Source: Anisus vortex (taxonomy: Eukaryota > Mollusca > Gastropoda > Planorbidae). Taken from it: a stretch of DNA of 64,000 nucleotides. This document shows, piece by piece, positions 60,101-63,619 of this stretch. The notes below the pieces were generated by a model that saw only the letters and a list, made by a program, of their open reading frames with translations, did not search any database and was not told the origin of the DNA. The DNA is taken from assembly GCA_949126835.1 (NCBI GenBank), contig OX421507.1, positions 30,449,382 through 30,513,381 on the forward strand, given 5' to 3'. The position numbers were made by a program, and so were the translations under genes. Position 1 is the first letter of the stretch; each line of letters starts with the position of its first letter.

Positions 60101-62786
60101 CATGGAGTCTGTGTTTGTCTCGTTTATGCTTGTGTCCCTTGTCCTTGTGCTTCAAGGCTTGCAGCTGGGGCGGTTTAATGGTCAGACTTCCGCCTTCCTC
60201 TTCACCATGGTCCACAGCCTCACTAGTCACACATGCAAAAAAAAAAAGATACATTTTAAACATTGATTTATTATACTTTTTCTTAGCATGTAAATTATCA
60301 AGCAAAATAACAGACACTACAGGTTGATGTGTGTTTATAGTTCTATATCTATATCAATTATATTTCTGTATCAATTATATTTCTGTATCAGTTATATATC
60401 TGTATCAATTATAAGATAAGATTTCTCTATTAATCCAAACAAATGGAAATTTGTCTTGATTACAGATGTTTTGTCTTTCAGCACAATATAAACATTATAA
60501 AACAACTATTTGTACTCAAGCACAGAATTATACTTATAAAAATAAACATGCACGCACACTATCACACAATTTATCATACAGTAAAAAGATCATTAGCAAC
60601 CAGCTATTGTATTCTGGCTGCGATATATTTCTTGTTACGTATATTTGTATGGATTCTCATGGTAGATAGTATGTCGCGAGGCTGACTCACAATAATTGAA
60701 TTCTGGTGTACATATCCTTTTTTTTTTGTTGTAATGCTGTTGATATAAATATTGTAATATTGTTTGTTTATATAGATAGCCAGCCCTCCATGTTTACTAT
60801 TGCCACTGTTGATGGGTCTGGCTGAGTGAAGCAGATGAAATGCTTCTAGGTCCACAGACTTATTCCTTCTAACTTATATATTTGGATCAATTATGGATCT
60901 GTATCAATTATATGTATGTATCAAAAATATGTCTGTATCAATTACTGGTATATATCTGTATCAATTAGGCCTACATATCTGTATAAATCATAGATTTGTA
61001 ACAATTACATATCTGTTTCAATTACATATCTGTATCATTCATATATCAATATCAATATCAATCATGGATCTGTATCAATTATATGTATGTATCAATTATA
61101 TGCATGTATCAAATATATGTCAAAATGTAACAATAAATAATACATGAACATCAAAATGTAATAATAAATAATACATGAACATCAAAATGTAATAATAAAT
61201 AAAACATGAACATCAAAATGTAATAATAAATAATACATGAACATGAAAATGTAATAATAAATAATACATGAACATGAAAATGTAATAATAAATAAAACAT
61301 GAACATCAAAATGTAATAATAAATAGTACATGAACATGAAAATGTAATAATAAATAATACATGAACATCAAAATGTAATAATAAATAAAACATGAACATC
61401 AAAATGTAATAATAAATAATACATGAACATCAAAATGTAATAATAAATAAAACATGAACATCAAAATGTAATAATAAATAATACATGAACATCAAAATGT
61501 AATAATAAATAATACATGAACATCAAAATGTAATAATAAATAAAACATGAACATCAAAATGTAATAATAAATAATACATGAACATGAAAATGTAATAATA
61601 AATAAAACATGAACATCAAAATGTAATAATAAATAGTACATGAACATGAAAATGTAATAATAAATAATACATGAACATCAAAATGTAATAATAAATAAAA
61701 CATGAACATCAAAATGTAATAATAAATAATACATGAACATCAAAATGTAATAATAAATAATACATGAACATCAAAATGTAATAATAAATAAAACATGAAC
61801 ATCAAAATGTAATAATAAATAATACATGAACATGAAAATGTAATAATAAATAAAACATGAACATCAAAATGTAATAATAAATAGTACATGAACATGAAAA
61901 TGTAATAATAAATAATACATGAACATCAAAATGTAATAATAAATAAAACATGAACATCAAAATGTAATAATAAATAATACATGAACATCAAAATGTAATA
62001 ATAAATAATACATGAACATCAAAATGTAATAAAAAATAAAACATGAACATCAAAATGTAATAATAAATAGTACATGAACATCAAAATGTAATAATAAATA
62101 GTACATGAACATCAAAATGTAATAATAAATAATACATGAACATCAAAATGTAATAATAAATAATACATGAACATCAAAATGTAATAATAAATAATACATG
62201 AACATCAAAATGTAATAATAAATAATACATGAACATCAAAATGTAATAATAAATAAAACCTGAACATCAAAATGTAATAATAAAAAATACATGAACATCA
62301 AAATGTAATAATAAATAATACATGAACATCAAAATGTAATAATAAATAATACATGAACATCAAAATGTAATAATAAATAATACATGAACATCAAAATGTA
62401 ATAATAAATAATACATGAACATCAAAATGTAATAATAAATAATACATGAACATCAAAATGTAATAATAAATAATACATGAACATCAAAATGTAATAATAA
62501 ATAAAACATGAACATCAAAATGTAATAATAAATAATACATGAACATCAAAATGTAATAATAAATAAAACATGAACATCAAAATGTAATAATAAATAAAAC
62601 AAGAACATCAAAATGTAATAATAAATAAAACAAGAACAGCTAAATGTAATAATCAATAACAGAAAAAAACTTAACATATCAATAACTAATAACACAAGAC
62701 CATCCAAGAGGGCAACAACCAAATTCTCATACCTTATAATGAGTTGAACATTCTTTTGTTTTAACTTTCTACTTTCCTTAGGCTTA
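21027..62786 (-). CDS. CDK11: Cyclin-dependent kinase 11 (PITSLRE kinase), spliced gene, 5' end missing
   Basis: Seventeen minus-strand exons, 62733-62786 (probable), 60065-60222, 58120-58276, 56512-56627, 54565-54702, 50150-50278, 47955-48161, 42471-42611, 37195-37361, 34769-34981, 32337-32442, 31354-31475, 27095-27202, 25209-25325, 24044-24192, 22275-22464 and 21027-21125, join with consistent phases. Exons 2-17 give 771 residues plus stop, close to animal CDK11 (about 780). The N-terminal half is RE/RD/K-rich, then acidic and Ser-rich. The kinase domain shows EEGTYGVVY (the CDK11 form of the Gly loop), VALKRLK, the PITSLRE helix that names the family, [29 protein letters not shown] and DMWSVGCIF, and no key residue is missing. 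Known for the family: a nuclear kinase that binds cyclin L and acts in transcription and splicing. The initiator exon is not seen, so the first residues are unknown. Introns are filled with minisatellites and transposons. Confidence 0.97.
21345..21720 (+). pseudogene. LINE 3' end fragment of a second family
   Basis: The decayed C-terminus includes [16 protein letters not shown], which resembles the end of Jockey/RTE-like ORF2 proteins, then a gaagaagaagaagaag tail at 21698-21716. In CDK11 intron 16, antisense to the gene. Frames are broken. Confidence 0.6.
22131..22222 (-). repeat. LINE tail fragment
   Basis: Plus-strand acagatgctccttctaaaaa, gaagattattgcatcctacg, tggtccgagtctagttttgc: the 3' UTR of the LINE family at 37.4 and 49.1 kb, with no coding part. 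Confidence 0.75.
22275..22464 (-). CDS. CDK11: CDK11 exon 16 (end of kinase domain)
   Basis: Encodes [20 protein letters not shown], then [20 protein letters not shown] and [20 protein letters not shown]. The [10 protein letters not shown] stretch is diagnostic of CDK11. Acceptor gttctccag, donor atg|gtaagt. A 30-bp array ends a few bases upstream of the acceptor tract. Confidence 0.98.
22470..22708. repeat. 30-bp tandem repeat, 8 copies, at CDK11 exon 16 acceptor
   Basis: Unit acacaagtaaatctattcac plus atgatggcat. The array begins within 6 nt of the exon 16 acceptor, so the acceptor's upstream sequence is the first unit. Confidence 0.95.
23012..23325. mobile_element. Two SINE fragments in inverted orientation
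   Basis: 23012-23105 is a plus-oriented head (attcggctggtgtaccaaag, gggtttgaaccctgg). 23105-23325 is a minus-oriented, nearly full copy (aaattgttccattgggctgg ... gtttgaa at the far end). Together they form a long imperfect inverted repeat. Confidence 0.8.
23640..24030. repeat. Dispersed repeat, inverted copy of 63.62-64.00 kb
   Basis: Contains accaaggacgcaactcttga, gagtattaattattgcctac, aaatcaaatgtcaaacacca and cctcattaagacttgtcaat, all present in reverse complement at 63.6-64.0 kb. Ends about 15 nt before the CDK11 exon 15 donor. Confidence 0.85.
24044..24192 (-). CDS. CDK11: CDK11 exon 15 (kinase C-lobe)
   Basis: Encodes [20 protein letters not shown], then [19 protein letters not shown] and TDLGFDLLN plus two bases. 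Matches the CDK11 DLGTPSEKIWPG segment. Acceptor ttttctccag, donor ag|gtaggt. A dispersed repeat, also found inverted at 63.6-64 kb, runs almost up to the donor. Confidence 0.98.
24378..24620 (+). mobile_element. Full-length SINE
   Basis: Best reference copy: head cctttggctggcgtactgta, B-box-like gggttcaaatcc, body gaagagtgtccctgggtctg, right part ccccatggatcaatttggca. Antisense in CDK11 intron 14. Confidence 0.85.
24720..25145 (-). repeat. Dispersed repeat with a 61-bp triplication
   Basis: ggttcttggctgtgcaacag plus ttcgcccaccagtgtagtct is repeated three times (24925-25090). The right end ggcccatgggcagagaaatg matches, inverted, the left end of the repeat at 48.48-48.95 kb. Confidence 0.65.
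25209..25325 (-). CDS. CDK11: CDK11 exon 14 (kinase C-lobe)
   Basis: 39 codons: [20 protein letters not shown], then [28 protein letters not shown] and the [16 protein letters not shown] segment match CDK11 closely. Acceptor ttctggcag, donor aag|gtaaat. Confidence 0.98.
25427..25600. repeat. piggyBac-like MITE fragment plus SINE 3' fragment
   Basis: 25427-25490 (gttttgcccttagagtcgcc) matches the end of the TTAA element at 49.2 kb. 25530-25600 holds ctagtatgcagtggcgac and ctggtgaacgctgcttcac, the SINE right part. Confidence 0.65.
25817..26095. repeat. 31-bp tandem repeat, 9 copies
   Basis: Unit ataataaataatgttcaatt plus aaatattaatt, almost pure A/T. Confidence 0.95.
26370..27073. mobile_element. 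piggyBac-like MITE, inverted relative to 49.2 kb copy
   Basis: Reverse complement matches 49,202-49,907 over most of its length (cctattcaaagcctattcaa, aaccaaaagagatgacaatt, acaacccgaaatcggcgacg). The right end has ggttaac with TTAA at 27070-27073; the left end is diverged. Confidence 0.7.
27095..27202 (-). CDS. CDK11: CDK11 exon 13 (DFG and T-loop)
   Basis: 36 codons: [20 protein letters not shown], then [16 protein letters not shown]. It holds the Mg-binding DFG, the activation segment with a phosphorylatable Thr in the usual place, and the APE motif. Acceptor ttgctgtgaag (weak tract), donor aag|gtaaga. A piggyBac-like MITE ends 22 nt past the donor. Confidence 0.98.
27345..27434 (-). mobile_element. 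SINE fragment, split by TIR element
   Basis: Reads ggggattgtgtggccggcac, cccatcagagctgggtagac, tcag, then breaks at 27435. The head resumes at 30942 (ctcaggggcaccctcctgtc, gcaaatcctagccttca). Confidence 0.8.
27435..30941. mobile_element. TIR element swollen by an internal minisatellite
   Basis: Termini cagggctgcc and ggcagccctg are perfect inverted repeats. Flanking gactcag occurs on both sides (27428-27434 and 30941-30947), as expected for a target duplication, with a one-base ambiguity. It sits inside a SINE. Ends with CAGGG suggest hAT, but no transposase is present. Confidence 0.75.
27790..30636. repeat. 38-bp minisatellite, about 75 copies
   Basis: Unit taaatagtattactaatacc plus aactacctcatcagactg. 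Very homogeneous; the commonest variants are ctatctca and gtaatact. The element's own sequence at 30745-30770 (actagttaccgtatcagaca) looks like the seed. Lies in CDK11 intron 12. Confidence 0.97.
31004..31300. repeat. 30-bp tandem repeat, about 10 copies
   Basis: Unit aaaatgccagcaagactaga plus cacagaccac, with one shortened copy near 31184. Ends about 55 nt from the CDK11 exon 12 donor. Confidence 0.95.
31354..31475 (-). CDS. CDK11: CDK11 exon 12 (catalytic loop)
   Basis: Encodes [20 protein letters not shown], then [20 protein letters not shown] and K. HRDLKTSN is the catalytic loop with Asp and Lys intact. Acceptor ttgtgcag, donor aaa|gtacat. Confidence 0.98.
31808..31990. repeat. Dispersed repeat copy
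   Basis: Shares aagtgtactgcatg, tcggacaggatcttggtgtg and gccctggatgtacgag with 48,788-48,950. Confidence 0.65.
32039..32238. mobile_element. Intact hAT-type MITE (200 bp)
   Basis: Ends caggcgttggcaacct and ggttgccgacccctg; the 8-bp duplication gtctagag is at 32031-32038 and 32239-32246. No coding capacity. In CDK11 intron 11, about 90 nt past the exon 11 donor. Confidence 0.93.
32337..32442 (-). CDS. CDK11: CDK11 exon 11 (kinase hinge)
   Basis: Encodes [20 protein letters not shown], then [15 protein letters not shown]. The [12 protein letters not shown] stretch is the hinge after the gatekeeper. Acceptor tttttcag, donor g|gtcagt; the Gly codon is completed by exon 12. Confidence 0.98.
32447..33639. 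other. Intronic sequence, nothing else seen
   Basis: AT-rich part of CDK11 intron 10 without recognisable genes or arrays. Confidence 0.55.
33640..33815. mobile_element. Short hAT-like MITE
   Basis: The ends caggtgcaaagccacagg and ctggctttgcccctg are inverted repeats. Flanks tgtgtata and tgtgtaca resemble an 8-bp duplication with one mismatch and a one-base offset. The inner ccccccctgg blocks are also inverted. Confidence 0.65.
33840..34500 (+). pseudogene. LINE ORF2 C-terminal fragment (Jockey/RTE-like)
   Basis: Open frame 34002-34466 (154 codons) has [36 protein letters not shown] and a downstream [10 protein letters not shown] end. This LRTGH...C..C....H....C pattern is the conserved zinc-finger-like tail of non-LTR retrotransposon ORF2. 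RT and endonuclease are absent: 5'-truncated copy, antisense in CDK11 intron 10. Confidence 0.8.
34769..34981 (-). CDS. CDK11: CDK11 exon 10 (kinase N-lobe)
   Basis: 71 codons: [40 protein letters not shown], then [20 protein letters not shown] and HENIVTVR. Contains the Gly-rich loop, the catalytic Lys of VALK, and the PITSLRE cyclin-binding helix. Acceptor gtctgtccag, donor agg|gtgagt. Nearly identical to vertebrate CDK11. Confidence 0.99.
35065..36335. repeat. 41/42-bp minisatellite, about 31 copies
   Basis: Unit tatgtaaagcatgttataat plus aatttgtttcactgtgtgtg. A short variant (ttttgctatgtgtagcatg) lacks the tatatgtaaa part and recurs irregularly. Starts about 80 nt upstream of the CDK11 exon 10 acceptor. 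Confidence 0.97.
36612..37200 (-). repeat. 29-bp array made of CDK11 exon 9 end plus splice donor
   Basis: On the transcribed strand each unit reads tttgtatttacctgcagaac, ag|gtgtgtg. The first unit is the real exon end, gtatttacctgcaatacag|gtgggt (codons LYLPAIQ). About 20 units follow, most with a CAG|GTGTGT or CAG|GTGGGT donor-like junction. 29 bp is not a multiple of 3. Confidence 0.95.
37195..37361 (-). CDS. CDK11: CDK11 exon 9 (linker to kinase domain)
   Basis: Encodes [19 protein letters not shown], then [19 protein letters not shown] and PLYLPAIQ. Vertebrate CDK11 has the same DYVPDSP and YLPALQ landmarks before GCRSVEEF. Acceptor gtttgttcag, donor cag|gtgggt. The last 22 exon bases and the donor form the first unit of the 29-bp array that follows in the intron. 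Confidence 0.96.
37971..38087. mobile_element. 117-bp insertion with 8-bp target duplication
   Basis: attactcc flanks it (37963-37970 and 38088-38095), and removing it restores LINE codons [11 protein letters not shown]. Contains gtagcacaactggagaggac and acggacggatgccgacg; origin unknown. Confidence 0.75.
38110..38870. repeat. 46-bp array with telomere-like motif, about 16 copies
   Basis: Unit tttttagttagggttaggtc plus ttgaccatgaatgaaatagt and ttgtaa. It carries TTAGGGTTAGG, but on the minus strand the unit is LINE RT codons ([14 protein letters not shown]), so it is an amplified LINE segment. Confidence 0.95.
39085..39395 (+). pseudogene. Insertion in the LINE: fragment of another retroelement with SINE-like tail
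   Basis: The frame includes [19 protein letters not shown] and, downstream in another frame, [17 protein letters not shown], which looks like a LINE C-terminus. It ends with atcaatttggtccaacagg, shared with SINE tails. Family uncertain. Confidence 0.4.
39845..39990. repeat. About 38-bp tandem repeat, 3-4 copies
   Basis: Unit aagttttggaaattggcagg plus accatttccagtatgaac. Confidence 0.9.
40190..40700. repeat. 33-bp array seeded by a transposon end, about 13 copies
   Basis: Unit ctggttatagctgaaaccgt plus aactgtaggcaac. The left flank (aagtattttgggtaccaaaa, ttgtaatgttatggctgaaa) matches the right end of the TIR element at 30870-30941 (cgtattttggctaccaaaat), and the array ends in gtaggcagcc like its terminus. 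Confidence 0.85.
40808..41933. repeat. 21-bp minisatellite, about 53 copies
   Basis: Unit tatgaactggtaaatgctaag; on the plus strand it translates as YELVNAK heptads (open 40748-41932), on the minus as YQFILSI. Antisense to CDK11 intron 8 and without a promoter or coding context, so treated as repeat. Left half variable, right half nearly perfect. Confidence 0.96.
42170..42438 (-). mobile_element. SINE (minus orientation)
   Basis: Complete order in reverse: aaattgatccataggcaggg, ctagggg, cccatcagagctgggtagac, tttggtacaccagccaaatg, gctaccactcggccaccatg. Starts 33 nt beyond the CDK11 exon 8 donor. Confidence 0.88.
42471..42611 (-). CDS. CDK11: CDK11 exon 8 (acidic, Ser/Asn-rich)
   Basis: Encodes [20 protein letters not shown] and on to [14 protein letters not shown]. 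Acceptor ccgccacag, donor g|gtgtgt; the split Gly codon is completed by exon 9. A SINE (minus orientation) lies about 30 nt past the donor, and a 49-bp array ends about 11 nt from the acceptor. Confidence 0.9.
42625..42915. repeat. 49-bp tandem repeat, 6 copies, at CDK11 exon 8 acceptor
   Basis: Unit ataatacaagattagaagca plus aagagaagataaaaatagta and cagatgctt. In sense orientation it is pyrimidine-rich and supplies the acceptor's upstream tract. Confidence 0.95.
42916..43795. other. Intronic sequence, nothing else seen
   Basis: AT-rich part of CDK11 intron 7 with no coding similarity. Confidence 0.55.
43803..44866. repeat. 16-bp minisatellite, about 66 copies, in variant blocks
   Basis: Unit acagaggtgggccaat. 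Variants are clustered: gaacaac (43.92-44.11 kb), gccaac (44.11-44.18), gccaat (44.18-44.40), then mixed gttaat/gccaat, with pure gttaat at the right end. A few aggaggg variants mark duplicated blocks. Confidence 0.97.
44867..45236. other. Intronic sequence, nothing else seen
   Basis: AT-rich, no coding similarity. Confidence 0.55.
45237..45478 (+). repeat. SINE 3' part in three tandem copies
   Basis: aaacacaatcacctagtatg, ccgtggccacagaaactggc, cctatgatcaatttggtaca repeated at about 89-bp spacing; the third copy has a deletion. Confidence 0.88.
45585..45900. repeat. About 62-bp tandem repeat, 5 copies
   Basis: Unit attacagaactcttactgca plus ttatctagtctcatgtcaat and agtgcatgtcttatccaaaa. Confidence 0.95.
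45901..46872. other. Intronic sequence, nothing else seen
   Basis: No recognised gene; AT-rich part of CDK11 intron 7. Confidence 0.55.
46873..47588. repeat. 39-bp minisatellite with a hairpin in each unit, about 18 copies
   Basis: Unit tacatctacatcattaccac plus cactgatacgggtggtcgt. accacc and gggtggt flank an 8-nt loop, giving a dyad in every unit. Long open frames result from 39 = 3x13 and are not genes. Confidence 0.96.
47589..47932. repeat. 35-bp tandem repeat, about 10 copies, at CDK11 exon 7 donor
   Basis: Unit gtatatacagtagatctaaa plus caaacttctatgtga. Ends 23 nt from the exon 7 donor. It directly adjoins the 39-bp array. Confidence 0.96.
47955..48161 (-). CDS. CDK11: CDK11 exon 7 (acidic)
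   Basis: Encodes [19 protein letters not shown], then long Asp/Glu/Ser runs ending ESDSDDSSS. Corresponds to the polyglutamate/acidic region of CDK11. Acceptor ttttgtttag, donor g|gtgact, phase 1 both sides, 207 nt. Flanked by two arrays, a 31-bp one 34 nt upstream and a 35-bp one about 23 nt downstream. Confidence 0.92.
48195..48477. repeat. 31-bp tandem repeat, 9 copies, near CDK11 exon 7 acceptor
   Basis: Unit gtgtattagttcagtattca plus gtagtcaaaca; two copies have short deletions. Confidence 0.95.
48480..48950. repeat. Dispersed repeat, longest copy
   Basis: Starts aaaaaccacctctgtaccca, tgggccgcaaagctggcaaa, and includes tcagacaggatcttggtgtg. Related pieces at 24.72-25.14 (inverted) and 31.81-31.99 kb. 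No frame of note. Confidence 0.6.
49110..50097 (-). pseudogene. LINE 3' end fragment split by a piggyBac-like MITE
   Basis: The tail (acagacgctccttctataaa) lies at 49110-49201. After the MITE the coding end follows, 49908-50097, reading on the minus strand [35 protein letters not shown]. Same family as 2554-2855. Confidence 0.82.
49202..49907. mobile_element. piggyBac-like MITE, about 700 bp
   Basis: TTAA at both ends (49202-49205 and 49904-49907). Inside, ccgtttggccctt on the left is the imperfect inverse of ggggcaaaggg on the right. TTAA targets and CCCTTTG ends are typical of piggyBac. Inserted in a LINE tail; no ORF. Confidence 0.82.
50150..50278 (-). CDS. CDK11: CDK11 exon 6 (Ser/Lys-rich linker)
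   Basis: Encodes [19 protein letters not shown], then [14 protein letters not shown] and [10 protein letters not shown]. Acceptor tttttttttcag, donor g|gtagat. The 3-kb 35-bp array starts about 20 nt upstream of the acceptor. A second near-copy of the exon end and donor lies 30 nt further into the next intron (50112-50120). Confidence 0.88.
50298..53333. repeat. 35-bp minisatellite, about 87 copies, near CDK11 exon 6 acceptor
   Basis: Unit acagctggactaaagatgtc plus aagtattacagtatt. Extremely homogeneous; the aagcatt variant occurs at 51470-51510 and in a run at 52310-52490. Starts about 20 nt upstream of the exon 6 acceptor. Confidence 0.98.
53335..53540. repeat. 38-bp tandem repeat, 5 copies
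   Basis: Unit ttggtttatataagtctata plus taatgacgcttacaaaca. Confidence 0.93.
53548..53668. repeat. 36-bp tandem repeat, 3 copies
   Basis: Unit tcatactatggctgtgatcg plus tgttgaccagcaagtg. Confidence 0.93.
53669..54540. other. Intronic sequence, nothing else seen
   Basis: CDK11 intron 5 sequence. No coding similarity recognised. Confidence 0.5.
54565..54702 (-). CDS. CDK11: CDK11 exon 5 (RS/RD-rich)
   Basis: Encodes [20 protein letters not shown] and on to [10 protein letters not shown]. The Ser/Arg/Asp content is typical of splicing-linked proteins. Acceptor atcatctag, donor g|gtgagt, phase 1 on both sides. A 1.6-kb TIR element occupies most of the upstream intron, beginning 48 nt from this acceptor. 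Confidence 0.9.
54751..56363. mobile_element. TIR DNA element, 1.6 kb, no transposase
   Basis: Perfect 14-bp terminal inverted repeats atacctgggtacct and aggtacccaggtat. Flanks atacaaac and gtacaaac match at 7 of 8 bases, consistent with an 8-bp target duplication. Interior is AT-rich with no transposase-like frame. Fills most of CDK11 intron 4. Confidence 0.75.
56512..56627 (-). CDS. CDK11: CDK11 exon 4 (RE-rich)
   Basis: Encodes [24 protein letters not shown] charged sequence (read: [20 protein letters not shown]) to KKDERRQI. The acceptor ttttaaag leaves one base that completes an Arg codon from exon 3. The donor g|gtattt is weak but keeps phase with exon 5. The 38-codon length and charge pattern fit the family region. 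Confidence 0.85.
56688..57305. repeat. 52-bp tandem repeat, 12 copies, three alternating types
   Basis: Unit tgactgtattctacagatac plus cacattgccagcctccttat and aaactttctctt. Types (cacattgccagc, cataatgcctgt, catattgcctgt) follow an A-B-C-A order, so the array grew in 3-4 unit blocks. Begins about 60 nt upstream of the CDK11 exon 4 acceptor. Confidence 0.96.
57350..57622 (-). mobile_element. SINE (minus orientation)
   Basis: aaattgatccatagggccgg, ggattgtgtggccaacacaa, cctatcagagctgggtacat, ccaggatcttgggtac, gctcagccaccgtgc. Full-length, diverged. Confidence 0.85.
57690..57893. repeat. 38-bp tandem repeat, 5 copies
   Basis: Unit aaagtttattctaaaagtta plus gtattagtccataaaact. Confidence 0.95.
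58120..58276 (-). CDS. CDK11: CDK11 exon 3 (RE/RD-rich)
   Basis: Encodes [20 protein letters not shown], then mixed Arg/Glu/Lys runs to RRESNKE: the charged, probably helical region of the CDK11 N-terminus. Acceptor aaccaacag, donor ag|gtgagc. Phase 1 in, phase 2 out. The acceptor has almost no polypyrimidine tract; its last 30 nt match the unit of the minisatellite just upstream. Confidence 0.9.
58280..59062. repeat. About 54-bp two-part minisatellite at CDK11 exon 3 acceptor
   Basis: Alternates ggttcacacacaagtacatg ataagc and ttagttcacacacaagaaca taagctt. The unit closest to the exon is the acceptor region itself. Confidence 0.94.
59265..59377 (-). mobile_element. SINE fragment
   Basis: aactgcctttacttttctcc, caggtatccattggaactga, gactcagggacactatctag, aaccaggatt: the middle of the SINE in reverse. 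Confidence 0.7.
59378..60025. repeat. 13-bp minisatellite, about 50 copies
   Basis: Two unit types, ccactatggtcaa and tccctatggtcaa, in irregular alternation, 40 nt from the CDK11 exon 2 donor. Open frames MVNHYGQ are repeat artefacts. Confidence 0.97.
60065..60222 (-). CDS. CDK11: CDK11 exon 2 (SLTIKPPQ segment)
   Basis: Encodes [19 protein letters not shown] followed by a Lys/His/Arg-rich run to KDRLRLD. Vertebrate CDK11 has GEEDDSLAIKPPQ here, which identifies the gene end. Acceptor gtgactag, donor a|gtgagtg. 158 nt: 1 + 52 codons + 1. The 13-bp array at 59,378-60,025 begins about 40 nt into the downstream intron. Confidence 0.92.
60410..60870 (-). pseudogene. LINE endonuclease-domain fragment
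   Basis: Minus frame 60604-60855 contains [20 protein letters not shown], resembling the GG(V/L)AIY(V/I) strand of the apurinic-like endonuclease of LINE ORF2. No other domain. In CDK11 intron 1. Confidence 0.45.
60880..61115. repeat. Degenerate 17-bp repeat
   Basis: Irregular tatctgtatcaattatata units; a few also at 60345-60410. Confidence 0.8.
61125..62640. repeat. 31-bp minisatellite, about 49 copies
   Basis: Unit aataaataatacatgaacat plus caaaatgtaat. aatagtacatgaacatgaaa landmark variants at about 61325, 61634 and 61881 show 8-10-unit block duplications. Confidence 0.97.
62733..62786 (-). CDS. CDK11: CDK11 candidate upstream exon (exon 1 in window)
   Basis: The minus strand reads [17 protein letters not shown], then two bases (ag) before a donor gtatgag. 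The next exon starts with one base (t), so the join makes a Ser codon in phase before [11 protein letters not shown]. An acceptor tttttgtag precedes it; a second AG four bases further in is also possible. Human CDK11 has a basic stretch and a Ser at the same place before its GEED segment. Similarity is weak, so the call rests on phase and position. Not an initiator exon. Confidence 0.5.
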
Positions 62787-63619
62787 CTACAAAAATGATA
62801 AATATTGTCAGTGAAAAAGGCAAGCCTGTATCCTGCTGATTTATTTTACTTATGTTTTAATAAGATAACTTATTTAGTCTGATGTATTCAACAAAACTTA
62901 ATCATTGTTTCAAAAATGGGATCTAGAGGCCGAAAAAACAAAACCTTTGGTTGACAATTTTCTAGATTTTAAATATTTAAAATGAATAATTATCTAAACT
63001 GTATAGATAAAAGTCAAATTTTTGTTAGTTTACCTATTAGATAATTCTAAGCCTTTTAAGTTAAAAAATGACCTTTTGCAAAAATGTTCTAACTGTTCTA
63101 ATTTTTTTTTTTTTATTCACACATGTTAATGTATGTAGTCATTGTTACAAACTTGAATTATAAAAAAAGAAAAATTGCAATAAAACAGTGACCCTTCACT
63201 GTGCACCTTAGAGTCCATGGGGAGAGGGGGGTGATGACCCAGTGAATGTCGAGGTTTTGGCTCGCTTGAAAGTCTGTAGACTAACTTTCTGAACTATCAA
63301 AAAAAAAAAAACATGATTTTAGGCTATCGACCAATCTGGGGTAACCATTCATATTTGTAGAACTTTTGTACGGCGTGGGATTTAACCTTAATTTTAGTCA
63401 GTTCTTCTTTAGCACTGACAGTGCTCACATGAATATTTTTTATCTTGGGCTTGTTTCCACATGATCTAATGATGTTTGAACTTAATTGTCACATTGTTCT
63501 ACACAATTTGTTTGAATTGATGCAACTTCTGAATGAGATTGAATGCAAGACAAATGTTATTTTATTATCTGCTAATAATTAAAGGAAGTTGGAACCCTTA
63601 GCAGTGACGTCATCCAAAT
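62787..63619. other. Upstream part of CDK11 locus, no exon recognised
   Basis: I looked on the minus strand for the conserved CDK11 start region (KVKTLDEIL-like) and did not find it. AT-rich. Confidence 0.5.
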
